Source: Tachypleus tridentatus (Eukaryota > Arthropoda > Merostomata > Xiphosura > Limulidae). From it: a stretch of 64,000 bases of DNA. Positions within the stretch are counted from its first letter, which is position 1; each line of letters opens with the position of its first letter. A model generated the notes under the pieces. That model was given only the letters and a program-made list of their open reading frames with translations, was not told the origin of the DNA and ran no database searches. The stretch is from assembly GCF_004210375.1 (NCBI RefSeq), contig NC_134825.1, positions 3,410,001 through 3,474,000 on the forward strand. The letters are read 5' to 3'. Made by a program: the position numbers and the translations under genes. Of the stretch, positions 1 to 18,000 are shown in pieces.

Positions 1-3000
1 CTATACACTTCATACTTTTGTTATTACTATTATTAGTTTACTATACACTTCATTTTTTTGTTATTACTATTATTAGTTTACTATACACTTCATACTTTTG
101 TTATTACTATTATTAGTTTACTATACACTTCATACTTTTTTATTATTACTATACATTATTAGTTTACTATACATACACTTCATACTTTTGTTATTACTAT
201 TATTAGTTTACTATACACTTCATACTTTTGTTATTACTATTATTAGTTTACTATACACTTCATACTTTTGTTATTACTATTATTAGTTTACTATACACTT
301 CATATACTTTTGTTATTACTATTATTAGTTTACTATACACTTCATACTTTTGTTATTACTATTATTAGTTTACTATACATACTTTTGTTATTACTATTAT
401 TAGTTTACTTTTGTTATTACTATTATTAGTTTACTATACACTTCATACTTTTGTTATTACTATTATTAGTTTACTATACACTTCATACTTTTGTTATTAC
501 TATTATTAGTTTACTATACATTTTCATACTTTTGTTATTACTATTATTAGTTTACTATACACTTCATACATACTTTTTAGTTATTACTATTATTAGTTTA
601 CTATACACTTCATACTTTTGTTATTACTATTATTAGTTTACTATACACTTCATACTTTTGTTATTACTATTATTAGTTTACTATACATTTCATACTTTTG
701 TTATTACTATTATTAGTTTACTATACATATTTTTGTTATTACTATTATTAGTTTACTATACACTTCATATACTTTTGTTATTACTATTATTAGTTTACTA
801 TACACTTCATACTTTTGTTATTACTATTATTAGTTTACTATACATTTCATACTTTTTGTTATTACTATTATTAGTTTACTATACACTTCATACTTTTTGT
901 TATTACTATTATTAGTTTACTATACACTTCATACTTTTGTTATTACTATTATTAGTTTACTATACACTTCATACTTTTTTTGTTATTACTATTATTAGTT
1001 TACTATACACTTCATACTTTTTTTGTTATTACTATTATTAGTTTACTATACATTTCATACTTTTGTTATTACTATTATTAGTTTACTATACACTTCATAC
1101 TTTTTGTTATTACTATTATTAGTTTACTATACACTTCATACTTTTGTTATTACTATTATTAGTTTACTATACACTTCATACTTTTGTTATTACTATTATT
1201 AGTTTACTATACACTTCATACTTTTGTTATTACTATTATTAGTTTACTATACACTTCATACTTTTGTTATTACTATTATTAGTTTACTATACATTTCATA
1301 CTTTTGTTATTACTATTATTAGTTTACTATACACTTTATACTTTAGTTATTACTATTAATAGTTTACTATACATTTCACACTTTTGTTATTACTATTATT
1401 AGTTTACTATACATTTCATATACTTTTGTTATTACTATTATTAGTTTACTATACACTTCATACTTTTGTTATTACTATTATTAGTTTACTATACACTTCA
1501 TACTTTTTTGTTATTACTATTATTAGTTTACTATACATTTCATACTTTTGTTATTACTATTATTAGTTTACTATACACTTCATACTTTTGTTATTACTAT
1601 TATTAGTTTACTATACACTTCATACTTTTGTTATTACTATTATTAGTTTACTATACACTTCATACTTTTTGTTATTACTATTATTAGTTTACTATACATT
1701 TCATACTTTTGTTATTACTATTATTAGTTTACTATACATTTCATACTTTTGTTATTACTATTATTAGTTTACTATACACTTCATACTTTTGTTATTACTA
1801 TTATTAGTTTACTATACACTTCATACTTTTTATTTATTACTATTATTAGTTTACTATACATTTTATACTATACTTTTTTGTTATTACTATTATTAGTTTA
1901 CTATACACTTCATACTTTTGTTATTACTATTATTAGTTTACTATACACTTCATACTTTTGTTATTACTATTATTAGTTTACTATACATTTCATACTTTTG
2001 TTATTACTATTATTAGTTTACTATACACTTTCATATTACTTTTGTTATTACTATTATTAGTTTACTATACACTTCATACTTTTGTTATTACTATTATTAG
2101 TTTACTATACACTTCATACTTTTTTGTTATTACTATTATTAGTTTACTATACACTTCATACTTTTGTTATTACTATTATTAGTTTACTATACATTTCATA
2201 CTTTTGTTATTACTATTATTAGTTTACTATACACTTCATACTTTTGTTATTACTATTATTAGTTTACTATACACTTCATACTTTTTTTGTTATTACTATT
2301 ATTAGTTTACTATACACTTCATACTTTTGTTATTACTATTATTAGTTTACTATACATACTTCATACTTTTGTTATTACTATTATTAGTTTACTATACACT
2401 TCATACTTTTGTTATTACTATTATTAGTTTACTATACACTTCATACTTTTGTTATTACTATTATTAGTTTACTATACATTTCATATTTTTGTTATTACTA
2501 TTATTAGTTTACTATACACTTCATACTTTTGTTATTACTATTATTAGTTTACTATACACTTCATACTTTTGTTATTACTATTATTAGTTTACTATACATT
2601 TTATACTTTTGTTATTACTATTATTATTTTACTATACACTTCATACTTTTGTTATTACTATTATTAGTTTACTATACATTTCATACTTTTTTATTACTAT
2701 TATTAGTTTACTATACATTTACTATATACTTTTTTTGTTATTACTATTATTAGTTTACTATACATTTCATACTTTTGTTATTACTATTATTAGTTTACTA
2801 TACATTTCATACTTTTGTTATTACTATTATTAGTTTACTATACACTTCATACTTTTGTTATTACTATTATTAGTTTACTATACATTTCATACTTTTGTTA
2901 TTACTATTATTAGTTTACTATACATTTCACTATTTTGTTATTACTATTATTAGTTTACTATACACTTCATACTTTTGTTATTACTATTATTAGTTTACTA

Positions 3001-6000
3001 TACATTTCATACTTTTGTTATTATTACTATTATTAGTTTACTATACACTTCATACTTTTTGTTATTACTATTATTAGTTTACTATACACTTCATATACTT
3101 TTGTTATTACTATTATTAGTTTACTATACATTTCATACTTTTGTTATTACTATTATTAGTTTACTATACACTTCATACTTTTGTTATTACTATTATTAGT
3201 TTACTATACATTTCATACTTTTGTTATTACTATTATTAGTTTACTATACACTTCATACTTTTGTTATTACTATTATTAGTTTACTATACACTTCATACTT
3301 TTGTTATTACTATTATTAGTTTACTATACACTTCATACTTTTGTTATTACTATTATTAGTTTACTATACACTTCATATACTTTTGTTATTACTATTATTA
3401 GTTTACTATACACTTCATACTTTTGTTATTACTATTATTAGTTTACTATACATTTCATACTTTTGTTTTTACTATTATTAATTTACTATACACTTCATAT
3501 TTTTGTTATTACTATTATTAGTTTACTACACATTTCATACTTTTGTTATTACTATTATTAGTTTACTATACATTTCACACTTTTGTTATTACTATTATTA
3601 GTTTACTATACACTTCATACTTTATTAGTTATTACTATTATTACTATTATTAGTTTACTATACACTTCATACTTTTTTGTTATTACTATTATTAGTTTAC
3701 TATACACTTCATACTTTTGTTATTACTATTATTAGTTTACTATACACTTCATACTTTTGTTATTACTATTATTAGTTTACTATACACTTCATACTTTTGT
3801 TATTACTATTATTAGTTTACTATACATTTCATACTTTTGTTATTACTATTATTAGTTTACTATACACTTCATACTTTTGTTATTACTATTATTAGTTTAC
3901 TATACACTTCTATACACTTTTGTTATTACTATTATTAGTTTACTATACATTTCATACTTTTGTTATTACTATTATTAGTTTACTATACACTTCATATTAT
4001 TAGTTTACACTTTGTTATTACTATTATTAGTTTACTATACACTTCATACTTTTGTTATTACTATTATTAGTTTACTATACACTTCATACTTTTGTTATTA
4101 CTATTATTAGTTTACTATACACTTCATACTTTTTTGTTATTACTATTATTAGTTTACTATACACTTCATACTTTTGTTATTACTATTATTAGTTTACTAT
4201 ACACTTCATTACTTTTTAGTTATTACTATTATTAGTTTACTATACACTTTCATACTTTTGTTATTACTATTATTAGTTTACTATACACTTTCATACTTTT
4301 TTGTTATTACTATTATTAGTTTACTATACACTTCATACTTTTGTTATTACTATTATTAGTTTACTATACATTTCATACTTTTGTTATTACTATTATTAGT
4401 TTACTATACACTTCATACTTTTGTTATTACTATTATTAGTTTACTATACATACACTTCATACTTTTGTTATTACTATTATTAGTTTACTATACACTTCAT
4501 ACTTTTTGTTATTACTATTATTAGTTTACTATACACTTCATACTTTTTATTAGTTATTACTTTATTAGTTTACTATACATTATATTTTTGTTATAACTAT
4601 TATTAGTTTACTATACACTTCATACTTTTTTATTACTATTATTAGTTTACTATACACTTCATACTTTTGTTATTACTATTATTAGTTTACTATACACTTC
4701 ATACTTTTGTTATTACTATTATTAGTTTACTATACACTTCATACTTTTGTTATTACTATTATTAGTTTACTATACACTTCATACTTTTGTTATTACTATT
4801 ATTAGTTTACTATACACTTCATATTTTGTTTTACTATTATTATTACTATTATTAGTTTTACTATACATTTCATACACTTCATTTTTGTTATTACTATTAT
4901 TAGTTTACTATACATACATTTCATACTTTTGTTATTACTATTATTAGTTTACTATACACTTCATACTTTTGTTATTACTATTATTAGTTTACTATACATT
5001 TCATACTTTTGTTATTACTATTATTAGTTTACTATACACTTCATACTTTTGTTATTACTATTATTAGTTTACTATACACTTCATACTTTTTTGTTATTAC
5101 TATTATTAGTTTACTATACATTTCATACTTTTGTTATTACTATTATTAGTTTACTATACATTTCATACTTTTTGTTATTACTATTATTAGTTTACTATAC
5201 ACTTCATACTTTTGTTATTACTATTATTAGTTTACTATACACTTCATATACTTTTGTTATTACTATTATTAGTTTACTATACACTTCATACTTTTGTTAT
5301 TACTATTATTAGTTTACTATACATTTCATACTTTTGTTATTACTATTATTAGTTTACTATACACTTCATACTTTTGTTATTACTATTATTAGTTTACTAT
5401 ACACTTCATTACTTTTAGTTTACTTATTACTATTATTATTTTACTATACACTTCATACTTTTGTTATTACTATTATTAGTTTACTATACACTTCATACTT
5501 TTGTTATTACTATTATTAGTTTAGTTTACTATACACTTTCATACTTTTGTTATTACTATTATTAGTTTACTATACACTTCATACTTTTGTTATTACTATT
5601 ATTAGTTTACTATACACTTCATACTTTTGTTATTACTATTATTAGTTTACTATACATTTCATACTTTTGTTATTACTATTATTAGTTTACTATACATTTC
5701 ATACTTTTGTTATTACTATTATTAGTTTACTATACACTTCATACTTTTGTTATTACTATTATTAGTTTACTATACACTTCATACTTTTGTTATTACTATT
5801 ATTAGTTTACTATACACTTTCATACTTTTGTTTATTACTATTATTAGTTTACTATACATTTCATACTTTTGTTATTACTATTATTAGTTTACTATACATT
5901 TCATACTTTTGTTATTACTATTATTAGTTTACTATACATTTCATACTTTTGTTATTACTATTATTAGTTTACTATACATTTCATACTTTTTTTATTACTA

Positions 6001-9000
6001 TTATTAGTTTACTATACATTTCATACTTTTGTTATTACTATTATTAGTTTACTATACACTTCATACTTTTGTTATTACTATTATTAGTTTACTATACATT
6101 TCATACTTTTGTTATTACTATTATTAGTTTACTATACACTTCATACTTTTGTTATTACTATTATTAGTTTACTATACACATATTACTTTTCATATTACTA
6201 TTATTAGTTTACTATACATTTCATACTTTTGTTATTACTATTATTAGTTTACTATACACTTCATACTTTTGTTATTACTATTATTAGTTTACTATACACT
6301 TCATACTTTTGTTATTACTATTATTAGTTTACTATACACTTCATACTTTTGTTATTACTATTATTAGTTTACTATACATTTCATACTTTTGTTATTACTA
6401 TTATTAGTTTACTATACACTTCATACTTTTGTTATTACTATTATTAGTTTACTATACACTTCATACTTTTGTTATTACTATTATTAGTTTACTATACACT
6501 TCATACTTTTGTTATTACTATTATTAGTTTACTATACACTTCATACTTTTGTTATTACTATTATTAGTTTACTATACACTTCATACTTTTTGTTATTACT
6601 ATTATTAGTTTACTATACACTTCATACTTTTGTTATTACTATTATTAGTTTACTATACACTTCATACTTTTGTTATTACTATTATTAGTTTACTATACAC
6701 TTCATACTTTTGTTATTACTATTATTAGTTTACTATACACTTCATACTTTTTTGTATTACTATTATTAGTTTACTATACACTTCATACTTTTGTTATTAC
6801 TATTATTAGTTTACTATACATTTCACTATTTTGTTATTACTATTATTAGTTTACTATACACTTCATACTTTTGTTATTACTATTATTAGTTTACTATACA
6901 CTTCATACTTTTGTTATTACTATTATTAGTTTACTATACACTTCATACTTTTGTTATTACTATTATTAGTTTACTATACATTTCATACTTTTTTTATTAC
7001 TATTATTAGTTTACTATACACTTCATACTTTTGTTATTACTATTATTAGTTTACTATACACTTCATACTTTTGTTATTACTATTATTAGTTTACTATACA
7101 CTTCATACTTTTGTTATTACTATTATTAGTTTACTATACACTTCATTTTTTTGTTATTACTATTATTAGTTTACTATACACTTCATACTTTTGTTATTAC
7201 TATTATTAGTTTACTATACACTTCATACTTTTGTTATTACTATTATTAGTTTACTATACACTTCATACTTTTGTTATTACTATTATTAGTTTACTATACA
7301 CTTCATACTTTTGTTATTACTATTATTAGTTTACTATACACTTCATACTTTTGTTATTACTATTATTAGTTTACTATACACTTCATACTTTTTTGTTATT
7401 ACTATTATTAGTTTACTATACATTTCATACTTTTGTTATTACTATTATTAGTTTACTATACATTTCATACTTTTGTTATTACTATTATTAATTTACTATA
7501 CATTTCATACTTTTGTTATTACTATTATTAGTTTACTTACTATACTTTTGTTATTACTATTATTAGTTTACTATACTTTTCACTATTTTGTTATTACGAT
7601 TATTAGTTTACTATACACTTCATACTTTTGTTATTACTGTTGTTAATTTACTATACATTTCATACTTTTGTTATTACAATTATTAATTTACTATACATTT
7701 CATACTTTTTGTTATTACTATTATTAGTTTACTATACATTTCATACTTTTGTTATTACTATTATTAGTTTACTATACACTTCATACTTTTGTTATTACTA
7801 TTATTAGTTTACTATACACTTCATACTTTTGTTATTACTATTATTAGTTTACTATACACTTCATACTTTTGTTATTACTATTATTAGTTTACTATACATT
7901 CATACTTTTTTGTTATTACTATTATTAGTTTACTATTTGTTATTACTATTATTAGTTTACTATACATTTCATACTTTTGTTATTACTATTATTAGTTTAC
8001 TATACACTTCATACTTTTGTTATTACTATTATTAGTTTACTATACACTTCATACTTTTGTTATTACTATTATTAGTTTACTATACACTTCATTTTTTGTT
8101 ATTACTATTATTAGTTTACTATACACTTCATACTTTTGTTATTACTATTATTAGTTTACTATACACTTCATACTTTTGTTATTACTATTATTAGTTTACT
8201 ATACATTTCTTTTGTTATTACTATTATTAGTTTACTATACACTTCATACTTTTGTTATTACTATTATTAGTTTACTATACACTTCATACTTTTGTTATTA
8301 CTATTATTAGTTTACTATACACTTCATACTTTTGTTATTACTATTATTAGTTTACTATACATTTCATACTTTTGTTATTACTATTATTAGTTTACTATAC
8401 ATTTCATACTTTTGTTATTACTATTATTAGTTTACTATACACTTCATACTTTTGTTATTACTATTATTAGTTTACTATACACTTCATACTTTTTTGTTAT
8501 TACTATTATTAGTTTACTATACACTTCATACTTTTTGTTATTACTATTATTAGTTTACTATACACTTCATACTTTTGTTATTACTATTATTATTTACTTT
8601 ACATTATTCATACATTTTTTGTTATTACTATTATTAGTTTACTATACACTTCATACTTTTGTTATTACTATTATTAGTTTACTATACACTTCATACTTTT
8701 GTTATTACTATTATTAGTTTACTATACACTTCATACTTTTGTTATTACTATTATTAGTTTACTATACACTTCATACTTTTGTTATTACTATTATTAGTTT
8801 ACTATACACTTCATACTTTTGTTATTACTATTATTAGTTTACTATACACTTCATACTTTTTTTGTTATTACTATTATTAGTTTACTATACACTTTCATAC
8901 TTTTTGTTATTACTATTATTAGTTTACTATACACTTCATACTTTTGTTATTACTATTATTAGTTTACTATACATTTCATACTTTTTATTACTATTATTAT

Positions 9001-12000
9001 TACTATACACTTTATTTTGTTATTAGTTTACTATACACTTCATACTTTTGTTATTACTATTATTAGTTTACTATACACTTCATACTTTTTAGTTATTACT
9101 ATTATTAGTTTACTATACACTTCATACTTTTTTGTTATTACTATTATTAGTTTACTATACACTTTCATACTTTTGTTATTACTATTATTAGTTTACTATA
9201 CATTTCATACTTTTGTTATTACTATTATTAGTTTACTATACATTTCATACTTTTGTTATTACTATTATTAGTTTACTATACACTTCATACTTTTGTTATT
9301 ACTATTATTAGTTTACTATACATTTCATACTTTTGTTATTACTATTATTAGTTTACTATACATTTCATACTTTTGTTATTACTATTATTAGTTTACTATA
9401 CACTTCATACTTTTGTTATTACTATTATTAGTTTACTATACACTTCATACTTTTGTTATTACTATTATTATTTTACTATACATTTCATACTTTTGTTATT
9501 ACTATTATTAGTTTACTATACACTTCATACTTTTGTTATTACTATTATTAGTTTACTATACATTTCATTCATACTTTTGTTATTACTATTATTAGTTTAC
9601 TATACACTTTCATACTTTTGTTATTACTATTATTAGTTTACTATACATTTCATACTTTTGTTATTACTATTATTAGTTTACTATACTTATCACTCTTTTG
9701 TTATTACGATTACTTTTGTTATTACTATTATTAGTTTACTATACATTTCATACTTTTGTTATTACTATTATTAGTTTACTATACATTTCATACTTTTGTT
9801 ATTACTATTATTAGTTTACTATACATTTCATACTTTTGTTATTACTATTATTAGTTTACTATACACTTCATACTTTTGTTATTACTATTATTAGTTTACT
9901 ATACATTTCATACTTTTGTTATTACTATTATTAGTTTACTATACACTTCATACTTTTGTTATTACTATTATTAGTTTACTATACACTTCATACTTTTGTT
10001 ATTACTATTATTAGTTTACTATACACTTCATTTTTTTGTTATTACTATTATTAGTTTACTATACACTTCATACTTTTGTTATTACTATTATTAGTTTACT
10101 ATACACTTCATACTTTTGTTATTACTATTATTAGTTTACTATACACTTCATACTTTTGTTATTACTATTATTAGTTTACTATACACTTCATTTTTTTGTT
10201 ATTACTATTATTAGTTTACTATACACTTCATACTTTTGTTATTACTATTATTAGTTTACTATACACTTCATACTTTTGTTATTACTATTATTAGTTTACT
10301 ATACACTTCATACTTTTGTTATTACTATTATTAGTTTACTATACACTTCATACTTTTGTTATTACTATTATTAGTTTACTATACACTTCATACTTTTGTT
10401 ATTACTATTATTAGTTTACTATACATTTCATACTTTTGTTATTACTATTATTAGTTTACTATACATTTCATACTTTTGTTATTACTATTATTAGTTTACT
10501 ATACACTTCATACTTTTTAGTTATTACTATTATTAGTTTACTATACACTTTCATACTTTTGTTATTACTATTATTAGTTTACTATACATTTCATACTTTT
10601 GTTATTACTATTATTAGTTTACTATACATTTCATACTTTTGTTATTACTATTATTAGTTTACTATACACTTCATACTTTTGTTATTACTATTATTAGTTT
10701 ACTATACACTTCATACTTTTGTTATTACTATTATTAGTTTACTATACATTTCATACTTTTGTTATTACTATTATTAGTTTACTATACACTTCATACTTTT
10801 TTGTTATTACTATTATTAGTTTACTATACACTTCATACTTTTGTTATTACTATTATTAGTTTACTATACACTTCATACTTTTGTTATTACTATTATTAGT
10901 TTACTATACATTTCATACTTTTGTTATTACTATTATTAGTTTACTATACACTTCATACTTTTGTTATTACTATTATTAGTTTACTATACACTTATTAGTT
11001 TACATACTTTTTGTTATTACTATTATTAGTTTACTATACACTTCATACTTTTTATTATTACTATTATTAGTTTACTATACATTTCATACTTTTTTGTTAT
11101 TACTATTATTAGTTTACTATACACTTCATACTTTTGTTATTACTATTATTAGTTTACTATACACTTCATACTTTTGTTATTACTATTATTAGTTTACTAT
11201 ACATTTCATACTTTTGTTATTACTATTATTAGTTTACTATACATTTCATACTTTTGTTATTACTATTATTAGTTTACTATACATTTCATACTTTTGTTAT
11301 TACTATTATTAGTTTACTATACACTTCATACTTTTGTTATTACTATTATTAGTTTACTATACATTTCATACTTTTGTTATTACTATTATTAGTTTACTAT
11401 ACACTTCATACTTTTGTTATTACTATTATTAGTTTACTATACACTTCATACTTTTGTTATTACTTTATTAGTTATTACTATTATTAGTTTTGTTATTACT
11501 ATTATTAGTTTACTATACACTTCATACTTTTGTTATTACTATTATTAGTTTACTATACACTTCATACTTTTGTTATTACTATTATTAGTTTACTATACAC
11601 TTCATACTTTTGTTATTACTATTATTAGTTTACTATACACTTCATACTTTTGTTATTACTATTATTAGTTTACTATACATTTCATACTTTTGTTATTACT
11701 ATTATTAGTTTACTATACATTTCATACTTTTGTTATTACTATTATTAGTTTACTATACACTTCATACTTTTGTTATTACTATTATTAGTTTACTATACAT
11801 TTCACTATTTTGTTATTACGATTATTAGTTTACTATACACTTCATACTTTTGTTATTATTACTATTATTAGTTTACTATACATTTCATACTTTTTTGTTA
11901 TTACTATTATTAGTTTACTATACATTTCATACTTTTGTTATTACTATTATTAGTTTACTATACATTTCATACTTTTGTTATTACTATTATTAGTTTACTA

Positions 12001-15000
12001 TACACTTCATACTTTTGTTATTACTATTATTAGTTTACTATACATTTCATACTTTTGTTATTACTATTATTAGTTTACTATACACTTCATACTTTTTTGT
12101 TATTACTATTATTAGTTTACTATACACTTCATACTTTTGTTATTACTATTATTAGTTTACTATACACTTCATACTTTTTGTTATTACTATTATTAGTTTA
12201 CTATACACTTCATACTTTTGTTATTACTATTATTAGTTTACTATACACTTCATACTTTTGTTATTACTATTATTAGTTTACTATACACTTCATATACTTT
12301 TGTTATTACTATTATTAGTTTACTATACACTTCATACTTTTTGTTATTACTATTATTAGTTTACTATACATTTCATACTTTTTGTTATTACTATTATTAG
12401 TTTACTATACACTTCATACTTTTGTTATTACTATTATTAGTTTACTATACACTTCATACTTTTTGTTATTACTATTATTAGTTTACTATACATTTCATAC
12501 TTTTGTTATTACTATTATTAGTTTACTATACACTTCATACTTTTGTTATTACTATTATTAGTTTACTATACACTTTCATACTTTTGTTATTACTATTATT
12601 AGTTTACTATACACTTCATACTTTTGTTATTACTATTATTAGTTTACTATACTATACATTTTACTATACTTTTTACTTACACTTCATACTTTGTTATTAC
12701 TATTATTAGTTTACTATACACTTCATACTTTTGTTATTACTATTATTAGTTTACTATACACTTCATACTTTTGTTATTACTATTATTAGTTTACTATACA
12801 CTTTCATACTTTTGTTATTACTATTATTAGTTTACTATACACTTCATACTTTTGTTATTACTATTATTAGTTTACTATACACTTCATACTTTTGTTATTA
12901 CTATTATTAGTTTACTATACATTTCATACTTTTGTTATTACTATTATTAGTTTACTATACATTTCATACTTTTGTTATTACTATTATTAGTTTACTATAC
13001 ACTTCATACTTTTTGTTATTACTATTATTAGTTTACTATACATTTCATACTTTTGTTATTACTATTATTAGTTTACTATACACTTCATACTTTTGTTATT
13101 ACTATTATTAGTTTACTATACACTTCATACTTTTGTTATTACTATTATTAGTTTACTATACACTTCATACTTTTGTTATTACTATTATTAGTTTACTATA
13201 CACTTCATACTTTTGTTATTACTATTATTAGTTTACTATACACTTCATACTTTTGTTATTACTATTATTAGTTTACTATACACTTCATACTTTTGTTATT
13301 ACTATTATTAGTTTACTATACACTTCATTTTTTTGTTATTACTATTATTAGTTTACTATACACTTCATTTTTTTGTTATTACTATTATTAGTTTACTATA
13401 CACTTCATACTTTTGTTATTACTATTATTAGTTTACTATACACTTCATACTTTTGTTATTACTATTATTAGTTTACTATACACTTCATACTTTTGTTATT
13501 ACTATTATTAGTTTACTATACACTTCATACTTTTGTTATTACTATTATTAGTTTACTATACACTTCATACTTTTGTTATTACTATTATTAGTTTACTATA
13601 CACTTCATACTTTTGTTATTACTATTATTAGTTTACTATACACTTCATACTTTTGTTATTACTATTATTAGTTTACTATACATTTCATACTTTTGTTATT
13701 ACTATTATTAGTTTACTATACACTTCATACTTTTGTTATTACTATTATTAGTTTACTATACACTTCATACTTTTGTTATTACTATTATTAGTTTACTATA
13801 CACTTCATACTTTTGTTATTACTATTATTAGTTTACTATACACTTCATACTTTTTTGTTATTACTATTATTAGTTTACTATACATTTCATACTTTTGTTA
13901 TTACTATTATTAGTTTACTATACACTTCATACTTTTGTTATTACTATTATTAGTTTACTATACACTTCATACTTTTGTTATTACTATTATTAGTTTACTA
14001 TACATTTCATACTTTTTTAGTTATTACTATTATTAGTTTACTATACACTTCATACTTTTGTTATTACTATTATTAGTTTACTATACATTTCATACTTTTG
14101 TTATTACTATTATTAGTTTACTATACACTTCATACTTTTGTTATTACTATTATTAGTTTACTATACACTTTCATACTTTTTATTACTTATTACTATTATT
14201 AGTTTACTATACACTTCATACACTTTTTTGTTATTACTATTATTAGTTTACTATACATTTCATACTTTTGTTATTACTATTATTAGTTTACTATACACTT
14301 CATTACTTTTACTATTACTATTATTAGTTATTACTATACACTATACACTTCATACTTTTGTTATTACTATTATTAGTTTACTATACACTTCATACTTTTT
14401 TATTATTACTATTATTAGTTTACTATACACTTCATACTTTTGTTATTACTATTATTAGTTTACTATACATTTCATACTTTTGTTATTACTATTATTAGTT
14501 TACTATACACTTCATACTTTTGTTATTACTATTATTAGTTTACTATACACTTTCATACTTTTGTTATTACTATTATTAGTTTACTATACACTTCATACTT
14601 TTGTTATTACTATTATTAGTTTACTATACACTTCATACTTTTGTTATTACTATTATTAGTTTACTATACATTTCATACTTTTGTTATTACTATTATTAGT
14701 TTACTATACACTTCATACTTTTGTTATTACTATTATTAGTTTACTATACATTTCATACTTTTGTTATTACTATTATTAGTTTACTATACACTTCATACTT
14801 TTGTTATTACTATTATTAGTTTACTATACACTTCATACTTTTTTTGTTATTACTATTATTAGTTTACTATACACTTCATACTTTTGTTATTACTATTATT
14901 AGTTTACTATACACTTCATACTTTTGTTATTACTATTATTAGTTTACTATACACTTCATACTTTTGTTATTACTATTATTAGTTTACTATACACTTCATA

Positions 15001-18000
15001 CTTTTTTTGTTATTACTATTATTAGTTTACTATACATTTCATACTTTTGTTATTACTATTATTAGTTTACTATACATTTCATACTTTTGTTATTACTATT
15101 ATTAGTTTACTATACACTTCATACTTTTTTGTTATTACTATTATTAGTTTACTATACACTTCATATTATTTTTACTATACACTTCATACTTTTTTATTAT
15201 TACTATTATTAGTTTACTATACACTTCATACTTTTGTTATTACTATTATTAGTTTACTATACACTTCATACTTCATACTTTATTAGTTTATTACTATTAT
15301 TAGTTTACTATACACTTCATACTTTTGTTATTACTATTATTAGTTTACTATACACTTCATACTTTTACTTTTGTTATTACTATTATTAGTTTACTATACA
15401 CTTCATACTTTTGTTATTACTATTATTAGTTTACTATACACTTCATACTTTTTGTTATTACTATTATTAGTTTACTATACACTTCATACTTTTGTTATTA
15501 CTATTATTAGTTTACTATACATTTCATACTTTTTTGTTATTATTACTATTATTAGTTTACTATACATTTCATACTTTTTTGTTATTACTATTATTAGTTT
15601 ACTATACACTTCATACTTTTGTTATTACTATTATTAGTTTACTATACACTTCATACTTTTGTTATTACTATTATTAGTTTACTATACACTTCATACTTTT
15701 GTTATTACTATTATTAGTTTACTATACACTTCATACTTTTGTTATTACTATTATTAGTTTACTATACACTTCATTTTTTTGTTATTACTATTATTAGTTT
15801 ACTATACACTTCATACTTTTGTTATTACTATTATTAGTTTACTATACACTTCATACTTTTGTTATTACTATTATTAGTTTACTATACACTTCATACTTTT
15901 GTTATTACTATTATTAGTTTACTATACACTTTCATACTTTTGTTATTACTATTATTAGTTTACTATACATTTCATACTTTTGTTATTACTATTATTAGTT
16001 TACTATACATTTCATACTTTTGTTATTACTATTATTAGTTTACTATACACTTCATACTTTTGTTATTACTATTATTAGTTTACTATACATTTCATACTTT
16101 TGTTATTACTATTATTAGTTTACTATACACTTACTTTTTAGTTATTACTATTATTAGTTTACTATACACTTCATACTTTTTGTTATTACTATTATTAGTT
16201 TACTATACATTTCATACTTTTGTTATTACTATTATTAGTTTACTATACACTTCATACTTTTGTTATTACTATTATTAGTTTACTATACACTTCATACTTT
16301 TGTTATTACTATTATTAGTTTACTATACACTTCATTTTTTGTTATTACTATTATTAGTTTACTATACACTTCATACTTTTGTTATTACTATTATTAGTTT
16401 ACTATACATTTCATACTTTTGTTATTACTATTATTAGTTTACTATACACTTCATACTTTTGTTATTACTATTATTAGTTTACTATACATTTCATACTTTT
16501 GTTATTACTATTATTAGTTTACTATACATTTCATACTTTTGTTATTACTATTATTAGTTTACTATACATTTCATACTTTTGTTATTACTATTATTAGTTT
16601 ACTATACACTTCATACTTTTGTTATTACTATTATTATACTTTACTATACAGTTTACTATACTTTTCACTATTTTGTTATTACTATTATTAGTTTACTATA
16701 CACTTCATACTTTTGTTATTACTATTATTAGTTTACTATACATTTCATACTTTTGTTATTACTATTATTAGTTTACTATACATTTCATACTTTTGTTATT
16801 ACTATTATTAGTTTACTATACACTTTATACTTTTGTTATTACTATTATTAGTTTACTATACATTTCATACTTTTGTTATTACTATTATTAGTTTACTATA
16901 CATTTCATACTTTTGTTATTACTATTATTAGTTTACTATACACTTCATACTTTTGTTATTACTATTATTAGTTTACTATACACTTCATACTTTTGTTATT
17001 ACTATTATTAGTTTACTATACACTTCATACTTTTGTTATTACTATTATTAGTTTACTATACATTTCATACTTTTTTGTTATTACTATTATTAGTTTACTA
17101 TACACTTCATACTTTTTTGTTATTACTATTATTAGTTTACTATACACTTCATACTTTTGTTATTACTATTATTAGTTTACTATACACTTCATACTTTTGT
17201 TATTACTATTATTAGTTTACTATACATTTCATATACATTTACTTTTGTTATTACTATTATTAGTTTACTATACATTTCATACTTTTGTTATTACTATTAT
17301 TAGTTTACTATACATTTCATACTTTTTTGTTATTACTATTATTAGTTTACTATACACTTTCATACTTTTGTTATTACTATTATTAGTTTACTATACACTT
17401 CATACTTTTGTTATTACTATTATTAGTTTACTATACATTTCATACTTTTGTTATTACTATTATTAGTTTACTATACACTTCATACTTTTGTTATTACTAT
17501 TATTAGTTTACTATACACTTCATACTTTTGTTATTACTATTATTAGTTTACTATACACTTCATACTTTTGTTATTACTATTATTAGTTTACTATACACTT
17601 CATACTTTTTTGTTATTACTATTATTAGTTTACTATACACTTCATACTTTTGTTATTACTATTATTAGTTTACTATACATTTCATACTTTTTTATTATTA
17701 CTATTATTAGTTTACTATACATTTACTATACTTTTGTTATTTACTATTATTAGTTTACTATACACTTCATACTTTTGTTATTACTATTATTAGTTTACTA
17801 TACATTTCATACTTTTGTTATTACTATTATTAGTTTACTATACACTTCATACTTTTTGTTATTACTATTATTAGTTTACTATACACTTCATACTTTTGTT
17901 ATTACTATTATTAGTTTACTATACACTTCATACTTTTTAGTTATTACTATTATTAGTTTACTATACACTTCATATACTTTTGTTATTACTATTATTAGTT

